Below, in pieces: positions 58,099-64,000 of a stretch of 64,000 bases of DNA. The notes beneath the pieces are model-generated. The model was not told the DNA's origin and made no database searches. It worked only from the letters and a program-made list of their open reading frames with translations. The stretch is from Streptomyces sp. P3. Its GTDB lineage: Bacteria; Actinomycetota; Actinomycetes; Streptomycetales; Streptomycetaceae. The stretch lies in assembly GCA_016893485.2 (NCBI GenBank), contig JAFEKX020000001.1:3100001-3164000 (forward strand), given 5' to 3'. How positions within the stretch are numbered: position 1 is the stretch's first letter; every line of letters starts with the position of its first letter. The translations under genes were made by a program, and so were the position numbers.

Positions 58099-59133
58099 AT
58101 GACGTCCATGCGTCAGGTCCACGACCACGGCGGCGGTGTCCGTTCCGTCGAAGTCCCCATCCCGGACAACCCGCTGGGGACCACCCTCGTCTACGTCGTC
58201 GACACCGACCGCGGTCCGGTCCTGGTCGACACGGGGTGGGACGACCCGGGGTCGTGGGACGCCCTGGTCCAGGGCCTGCTGGCCTGCGGGACCTCCGTCC
58301 GCGAGGTCCAGGGCGTGATCATCACCCACCATCACCCCGACCACCACGGCCTGTCCGGGCGGGTGCGCGAGGCGTCCGGGGCGTGGCTGGCGATGCACGC
58401 GGCGGACACGGCGATCGTGCGGCGGGCCCGCTCGACCCGACCGGGGCGCTGGCTGGCGTACATGACGGCGAAGCTCGCGGCGGCCGGTGCGCCCGAGGAA
58501 CACCTCGCGCCCCTGCGCGCGGCCCGCCCGCGCAGCGTGCCGGGCCTGGCCCCCGCCCTCCCCGACCGCGAGATCGTCCCCGGCGAACTCCTCGACCTGG
58601 CGGGCCGCCGCCTGCGCGCGATCTGGACCCCGGGCCACACTCCCGGCCACGTCTGCCTGCACCTGGAGGAGCAGCACCCCGCCCAACTCCCGGGCCACGG
58701 ACGTCTGTTCTCCGGCGACCACCTGCTCCCCGAGATCACCCCGCACATCGGCCTGTACGAGGACCCGGACGACACCACGATCGCCGACCCGCTCGGCGAC
58801 TACCTCGACTCCCTGGAGCGCATCGGCCGCCTCGCGCCCGCCGAGGTCCTCCCGGCCCACCAGCACACCTTCACCGACGCGACGGGCCGCGTAGGGGAGT
58901 TGCTCACGCACCACGAGGACCGGCTGCGGGGGTTGCTGACCCTCCTCTCCGAACCCCTCACGGCATGGCAGGTCGCGGAGCGCATGGAGTGGAACCGCCC
59001 CTGGTCCCACATCCCCTACCAGTCCCGGAACATCGCGGTCTCCGAGGCCGAGGCGCATCTACGACGCCTGGTGAAACTGGGCCAGGCGGAGTCGGTGACG
59101 GGGAGCGAGCCGGTGACGTACGTGGCGGTGTAG
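58099..59133 (+). CDS. MBL-fold metallo-hydrolase
   Basis: The 344-residue protein carries the zinc motif THHHPDHHG (H77, H79, D81, H82), a later GHTPGHVC, the LFSGDHLLPEITPHIG loop with the bridging Asp, and the final histidine in VLPAHQHTF. A helical C-terminal extension (LTHHEDRLRGLLTLLSEPLTAWQVAERM) is typical of the lactamase-B family group with a winged-helix end. Substrates are usually thioesters or lactones, which would suit a neighbour of aldehyde and acyl-CoA metabolism. ATG 58099 follows GGGGAG. The frame is intact. Confidence 0.87.
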   Translation: MTSMRQVHDHGGGVRSVEVPIPDNPLGTTLVYVVDTDRGPVLVDTGWDDPGSWDALVQGLLACGTSVREVQGVIITHHHPDHHGLSGRVREASGAWLAMHAADTAIVRRARSTRPGRWLAYMTAKLAAAGAPEEHLAPLRAARPRSVPGLAPALPDREIVPGELLDLAGRRLRAIWTPGHTPGHVCLHLEEQHPAQLPGHGRLFSGDHLLPEITPHIGLYEDPDDTTIADPLGDYLDSLERIGRLAPAEVLPAHQHTFTDATGRVGELLTHHEDRLRGLLTLLSEPLTAWQVAERMEWNRPWSHIPYQSRNIAVSEAEAHLRRLVKLGQAESVTGSEPVTYVAV

Positions 59134-59205
59134 TTGGGCCGGGTACGTACCGCGGCCGGGGTAATTCGGTCGTGGCCCGGGGTGCCCGGCTGGTACCAAC
59201 TCCCC

Positions 59206-59654
59206 ATGGACCCCCTGGACCCCCCTGGCTCACCTCCTCGCCGAGCGCGCCTGCGAGCGCGTCGTCCTGGACTTCGTCCGCCGCCTCGATCTCGGTGAAC
59301 CCTCCTCCGTGGCCGAGCTGTTCACCGCCGACGGCACCTGGGAGTGGCCGGACGGTGACCGGCTGGTCGAGGGGCGGGCGGCACTGCGGACGTACTTCGG
59401 TTCCCGGCCCGCCGACCGGCTCTCGCGGCGCCTGATGTCGAACGTCCTCGTCACCCTCACGTCCCCGAGACCGCGATCTCGACGGCGTACTTCACGACGT
59501 ACCGCGTCGACGGCTACCACGGCGGCCAGGTCCCCGCCGGTCCCCGGTCCAGGTCGGCCACTACGAGGACATCTTCCACAAGGTGGACGGGAGTTGGCTG
59601 ATCGCGAGTCGGACCCTGTTCCTGCCGTTCGGTGGGGACACCCCGCGTCACTGA
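59206..59654 (+). CDS. SnoaL-like / NTF2-fold protein (two or more frame breaks)
   Basis: From ATG 59206 the reading must shift by a base near 59230 to give LLAERACERVVLDFVRRLDLGEPSSVAELFTADGTWEWPDG, the typical N-terminus of this fold. RAALRTYFGSRPADRLSRRLMSNVLVTL follows. Another break near 59465 leads to ETAISTAYFTTYRVDGYHGG and one near 59545 to VGHYEDIFHKVDGSWLIASRTLFLPFGG. The complete domain would have about 150 residues and is a close relative of aromatic-ring or steroid isomerase-like enzymes. It converges on the NB-ARC gene. Confidence 0.65.
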
Positions 59655-61887
59655 GGGGCTGATCGGCTCGTCGCGTAGGTGATTCCCTCGTCGTACGACA
59701 TGGTCAGGCCCGCTCGGTATTCCGTTTCGTAGGCGGCGTCGCCGAGGTGTTCGCGGACGCGGAGTTCGCAGGTGCGGCGGGTGGCGATGAGGTCGGGGAG
59801 TCCATTTGGGCGCGGCCGGTGAGTTCCCAGAGACGGGTGCCGATGCCGAGGAGGCGGGCGGCTCGGTGGGCGTCGCCGGTGGTGACGACCGCGGCGGCCA
59901 GGAGGTCGAGGGACATCGCGGCGCCGACGGTGTTGTGCAGCAGGGCGTGGCCCGCGATGGAGGTGCGGGCGCCCTGCACCGCGGCCGGTACGTCGCCGTG
60001 CGCCAGGTCGGCCTGGGCGATGAGGTAGTCGGCGAAGGCCCCGCACCAGTACTCGCCCTGTTTCCGGCTGGCCGTCCGCACCTCGTCGGCGACCTCGCGG
60101 CCCCGCTCGTACTCGCCCAGCAGGATGTGCGCGAGGGAGAGCGCGAGCCTGACCTGGAGCTGGGCGGCTCCGAACGCGTCGTCCTGTACCGGGAGTTGGG
60201 GTGCGGCGGCGAGGACCTCGATCGCCTCCGTCTGGCGGCTGGTGAGGGCGAGTTGGCCGCCGCGGAGGTAGACGGCGGCGACCTCCGCGACCGGGGAGCC
60301 CTGGGCGCGGGCCGCGTCGGCGCACCGCACGGCCCAGTTGGCCGCCGCCTCCTGGTCGCCCTGGAGGATCGCGACCGCCCCGCGCGACCACAGCGCGAGG
60401 GTGCGGCCGTGCCCGGACGCCGGAGCAGCGGCGAAGGCCCGGTCGCGGCGGGGCAGTGCGGCGAGCACGTCGGCGGTGAAAGCCTGGTCCGGCGGAGGTG
60501 GCGGGGCCGCGGCCAGGGCCCGGTCCAGGCAGTGGGCCGCTTCTCGGAGGTAGCCGCAGTGCCGCCACAGGAAGCCGACATGGCCTGTCATCTCGACCGC
60601 CGCCGCCCGGTCGGGTTCGGCCAGCGCGCTCTCGACCGCCGAACGGAGGTTGGCGTGCTCGCTCAACACCCGCTCGCACCAGGCGACTTGCCGCCCGGTG
60701 TTCCACTCGGCGCACCCCTGGTGGGCGAGGCGGGCGTAGTACTCGCGATGCCGGCGGCGTACGGCACGGTCCTCGCCGAGCGCGTGCAGCCAGTCGGTAC
60801 CGTACTCGCGGACGGTGTCGAGCATCCGGTAGCGGGCCGAGATCACCGGGTCGGGCAGCACGATGGACTGTGCGACGAGCCGGGAGAGCAGCCCGGCGAT
60901 CCGCTCCGGGGCCAACGGGCCGCCCGCGCACACCTGTTGGACCGTCTCCGCGCAGAACCCGCCGGTGAAGACGGACAGCCGCGCCCACAGCAGGCGTTCG
61001 AGGGGCGCGCAGAGTTCGTGGCTCCAGCCGATGGCGGTGCGCAGGGTCTGGTGGCGGGGCGGGCGTTCGCCGGGGTGGAAGTGAGCATGTCCAGGGGGAG
61101 GGCAGGCGTTCACCCAGCCGTGCGTGGAGTTGGTCGAGGGTGAGGTCGGCCAGGCGGGCCGCGGCGAGTTCGAGGGCGAGGGGATGCCGTCGAGGCGGCG
61201 GCACACGGCGGCGGCGACGGCACGGGCGGCCCGGTCGCCGTCGGCCAGCGGGCGCCCGGCGGCGGCGGCGCGCTCGGCGAACAGCGCCACGGCGTCACCG
61301 GCCGCCGTCATGTCACCCGGGTCGGCGCCTTCCACCGGCAGCGGTTCGAGGTGCAGGACCTCCTCGCCGGGCAGCGCGAGGCGTTCGCGGCTGGTGACGA
61401 GGATGCGCAGGCCGGGCGCGCGGGTGAGCAGGGCGGCGGCGACCTTGGCGCAGTCGGCGAGGAGGTGCTCGCAGGAGTCGAGGACGAGCAGCAGCCTTTT
61501 GCCGTAGGCCCATTCGGCGATGACGTCGAGGACCGGGCGGGTCGACTGGTCGGCGAGCCGGAGGGTCTCCATGACGGCGAGGTCGACGAGTCCCGCGGTG
61601 TGGAGGGGGGAGAGTTCGGTCAGCCAGACCCCGTCCGGGTAGGCGGCCCGGGCCTCCGCCGCCGCGCGCAGGGCGAGCCGGGTCTTGCCTACCCCGCCGG
61701 CCCCGACGACGCTCACCAGCCGGGCCGCCCCCGCGCCCGACTGTCCGCCCACCGCGGCCGGATCTGCGGCTGCCGGGTCCAACGCGGCCCGGAGCCAGGC
61801 AAGTTCGGCGCGCCGCCCGACGAAACTGTGCGTCTCGGGCGGCAGATTCCCGAGGTTCCCGGGGTTCGGGTGAGTCGTGTCCGGCAC
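59648..61887 (-). CDS. NB-ARC-type STAND ATPase regulator (two or more frame breaks)
   Basis: The ATPase core shows THSFVGRRAELAWLRAAL, Walker A VSVVGAGGVGKTRLAL, Walker B RLLLVLDSCEHLL and LRILVTSRERLALPGEEVLHL, then IPLALELAAARLADLTLDQL after a break near 61190. The remainder is a helical, TPR-like repeat region (TLRTAIGWSHELCAPLERLLW, LSEHANLRSAVESALAEPDRAAAVEM) ending RVREHLGDAAYETEYRAGLTMSYDEGI after a break near 59830. Full-length relatives often carry a LuxR or SARP DNA-binding domain; none is visible here. It may instead sense a signal for another regulator. Confidence 0.78.
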
Positions 61888-62198
61888 GAGGCCCAGTGTG
61901 TCCGTACGTCACCTGCTCCACGCCCGGGTCACCGAACGCGGTCCACGGCTGCCCGGAAAAGCCACAACACCCCTGAACAGGCACCTTTTCCGATCACTCG
62001 CGGAGCCATTGGGACACATCGTGATCGAGAGCTGATCAACTACCCGGTGCCCTGGGTGGGGAGGCGGAAATTCCGCGATCGTCGTGGCGTGAACGCGATG
62101 GATGGGGACGCCGATCCCGGGCGGCGCGGACGGGCGGCGGTACGGCAGGGACGGATCGCCGGGCGGCGCGGACAGGCGGCCGGACCGTCCCCGCGCCC

Positions 62199-63227
62199 GT
62201 GAGCTTCCTCGTGGCGCCCGTCGGCTGTCTGCTCGCGGCCACGCCGGGACTGCTGATCGGCCGGGTGCAGCCGGTCCTGCCCTTACTGGCGATCGGGCCG
62301 CTGATGGCCGCTACGTTCCTGAGCGCCCGCCGTACGTTCCTGGTCTGCTGCTGGACCGTCCTGCTCGCGCTCGCGGCAGGCCTCGGCGCGAGCCCGCACG
62401 TCACCGCCGGGTTCGCGGTCCGCTGGGCCGGGCTGCTGCTGGGCTGCGTGTGCAGTGTGTACGCGGCGTGGCAGCGCGGCCGGCTGCGGGAGCGGCTCAC
62501 GGAGGCGCGGGAGGTGGCCCGGATCACCCAGGAGGCGATCCTGCGGCCCCTCTCCCGCACCCTGTCCGGCACCCATGTCTCCACCCGCTACCACTGCGCG
62601 AGCCGTGAGTCGTCGGTCGGCGGCGACCTGTACGACGTGGCGGTGACGCCGTACGGCCTGCGGGTGCTGGTCGGTGACGCGCGCGGGCACGGGCTCGACG
62701 CGCTGCGGACGGCCGCCGACACGGTCACCGCCTTCCGCGAACTGGCGTACACCGCACCGGACTTGACGACGATCGCGAAGGCGCTGGACGCCCGCCTCTC
62801 ACCCCAGCTGGCCCCGGAGGACTTCGTCACGGCGGTGCTGGTGGAGTTCGGCCCGGGTGAGGTGCGGTTGGTCAACTGCGGGCATCCGGCGCCCCTGCGC
62901 TCCGGTCAGCGGCTGGAACTCCTCGAACCCCTTGTCCCCGCACCGCCGTTGGGCCTGCACCCGGACCCGCGCCAGTACCGGGTCCGGCTCCAGCCCGGTG
63001 ACCGTCTGCTGCTCTACACGGACGGCCTCACCGATTCCCGCGCGCCCGACGGCACCCCCTTCGCCCTCCTCGCCGAGTCCGCGCTCGCCCTGAGCGAACC
63101 GATGCCGGACGCTGCGCTGCACGCCCTGTACGAGGGGCTGCTCGCCCACACCGGCGGCCCGCCCACCGACGACCTGGCCCTCGTGCTGTGCCAGCCGACG
63201 GGGGTGACGGCGCCGGTGCGGGTCTAG
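62199..63227 (+). CDS. Membrane PP2C-family (SpoIIE-like) serine phosphatase
   Basis: The N-terminal 110 residues hold three to four membrane helices (VAPVGCLLAATPGLLIG, LPLLAIGPLMAATFLSA, VCCWTVLLALAAGLGA). The PP2C_SIG domain follows: ESSVGGDLYDVAVTPYGLRVLVGDARGHGLDALRTA with the metal-binding Asp residues, VRLVNCGHPAPLRS, and LLLYTDGLTDSRAPDG with the terminal DDLALVL. Such phosphatases act on anti-anti-sigma or stress-response partners; none is adjacent. GTG 62199 is the safe start. A one-base loss could connect it to an upstream ATG at 62098. Confidence 0.83.
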   Translation: MSFLVAPVGCLLAATPGLLIGRVQPVLPLLAIGPLMAATFLSARRTFLVCCWTVLLALAAGLGASPHVTAGFAVRWAGLLLGCVCSVYAAWQRGRLRERLTEAREVARITQEAILRPLSRTLSGTHVSTRYHCASRESSVGGDLYDVAVTPYGLRVLVGDARGHGLDALRTAADTVTAFRELAYTAPDLTTIAKALDARLSPQLAPEDFVTAVLVEFGPGEVRLVNCGHPAPLRSGQRLELLEPLVPAPPLGLHPDPRQYRVRLQPGDRLLLYTDGLTDSRAPDGTPFALLAESALALSEPMPDAALHALYEGLLAHTGGPPTDDLALVLCQPTGVTAPVRV

Positions 63228-63244
63228 GAGCCGCGGAACCCGCG

Positions 63245-63261
63245 GCCCGCCCGGAGCGGGC
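63245..63261. terminator. Short hairpin after the phosphatase gene
   Basis: GCCCGC and GCGGGC form a six-base stem with a CCGGA loop. Just before it, CCGCGG repeats at 63231 and 63240. It stands in the 43-nt gap between two convergent genes, which suits a weak bidirectional terminator. Confidence 0.4.
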
Positions 63262-63270
63262 ACACCGGGT

Positions 63271-63996
63271 TCAGCCCAACTTGGCCAGCAGTTCGGTGAG
63301 TTCGACGGGCTTGGTGATCATGCAGTCGTGGCCGGTCTCCAGCTCCCACACCTGTGCCGGGGTGCCGTTGGGCTGGACCGCGGGGACGGGGCGCCGCTCG
63401 AAGCCCTCCGGTTCGCTGCCCACGCAGTGGATGTGGGTGTGGGGGACGGCCCGCGCGGCGGGGTTGTCCAGGTGGACGGGCTGCTGGAGACAGCGCGCCG
63501 GCTGGTCCGAGACCATCGTGCGCAGCCAGGCCACGTCCGCCGGGTCGGTGACCCCGAACAGGCCGCCGGGCGGCGGGAGTTCGGGCAGCGGCGGAATCCG
63601 CCAGGGGGTGTCGGACTGCGCGGCCAGGTCGATCAGCACCTGGGTGACGGGCATGATGTCGGTCGCGGCCTCGCCGTCCACCGGGACCATCGCGTCGAGG
63701 TAGACGAGCTGGGCGATCCGCTCCGGGACCCGGTTGACCACACCCGAGACGACCAGCCCCGCATAGCTGTGCCCCACGAGGACGACGTCGGTGAGGTCCT
63801 CCTGCGTGATCAGCCCGACGACGTCGTCGACATGGGTGTCGAGCCCCACCTCGGGCCCGAGCAGCCGCGCCTTGTCGCCGTACCCGGTGAGCGACGGCGC
63901 GAACACCCGGTGCCCGGCCGCCGTCAGCAGCGGGACCACCCGGTCCCAGGCCCGCCCGCTGTGCCAGGCGCCGTGCACCAGCAGATATGTGGACAT
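63271..63996 (-). CDS. Alpha/beta hydrolase (esterase-like)
   Basis: The 241-residue protein starts MSTYLLVHGAWHSGRAWDRVVPLLTAAGHRV. The serine nucleophile is in VVLVGHSYAGLV (S77), with LVYLDAMVPVDGE and the C-terminal acid and histidine region WELETGHDCMITKPVELTELL. This salicylate-esterase / hydroxynitrile-lyase-like pattern is common in Streptomyces. It is intact and ends 44 nt from the convergent phosphatase gene. Confidence 0.85.
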   Translation of the reverse strand: MSTYLLVHGAWHSGRAWDRVVPLLTAAGHRVFAPSLTGYGDKARLLGPEVGLDTHVDDVVGLITQEDLTDVVLVGHSYAGLVVSGVVNRVPERIAQLVYLDAMVPVDGEAATDIMPVTQVLIDLAAQSDTPWRIPPLPELPPPGGLFGVTDPADVAWLRTMVSDQPARCLQQPVHLDNPAARAVPHTHIHCVGSEPEGFERRPVPAVQPNGTPAQVWELETGHDCMITKPVELTELLAKLG

Positions 63997-64000
63997 CTCA

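Overview
The window looks like a chromosomal segment of a Streptomyces-type actinomycete. GC is very high throughout, and the gene content fits: a conservon, AfsR/SARP and SigE-family regulators, a DUF4232 lipoprotein, an RNase H/phosphatase fusion, a DesK/DesR-like pair and a typical actinobacterial RNase P RNA on the minus strand at 10201-10618. No tRNA, rRNA, CRISPR array, prophage or insertion sequence was seen.

The dominant property of the sequence is broken reading frames. About two thirds of the larger genes are cut by one or more single-base losses, nearly always inside or beside a run of G or C, and the homologous protein continues in the neighbouring frame. I read most of these as consensus sequencing errors and annotate such genes across the break. 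The conservon at 4645-7076 differs: both its kinase and its GTPase have lost whole catalytic regions.

Layout. 1-4.8 kb: small metabolic and secreted proteins (SnoaL-like, DoxX, MazG-like, DUF3616, 3-hydroxyisobutyrate dehydrogenase-like, DUF4232). 4.6-9.3 kb: damaged conservon, a Crp-like palindrome and an XRE regulator with a perfect inverted repeat upstream. 9.7-16.5 kb: a truncated secreted protein, rnpB, DMT exporter with AraC regulator, TetR/FAD-monooxygenase divergent pair, MerR regulator with a coupled membrane protein. 16.4-24.2 kb: RNB ribonuclease, YaaA, KDPG aldolase, and the NIF3 / zinc-ribbon coiled-coil / RNase H-phosphatase operon, whose fusion protein carries a translated dispersed repeat. 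24.2-27.3 kb: SDR, zinc alcohol dehydrogenase and MaoC hydratase. 27.5-33.1 kb: ABC exporter and DesK-like kinase, then a GH54 arabinofuranosidase, then the response regulator. 33-46.5 kb: methyltransferases, GNAT, SigE-type sigma factor with membrane partner, SCP2-type thiolase, MFS exporter with a CnaB-like tail, amidase, F420-type oxidoreductase and two microproteins. 46.5-50.6 kb: six-hairpin protein, methyltransferase and GT4 glycosyltransferase operon, divergent from a KstR-like regulator. 51-64 kb: SARP regulator, conserved hypotheticals, ferredoxin/aldehyde dehydrogenase, metallo-hydrolase, SnoaL-like protein, NB-ARC ATPase, PP2C phosphatase and an esterase.

The most coherent system spans scattered loci. 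A KstR-like TetR regulator (49935) and three perfect matches to the KstR operator TNNAACNNGTTNNA (27330, 38739, 49779) sit in front of MaoC-ADH-SDR, an SCP2 thiolase, and the regulator itself. Together they suggest a KstR-controlled beta-oxidation module for steroid or isoprenoid side chains.
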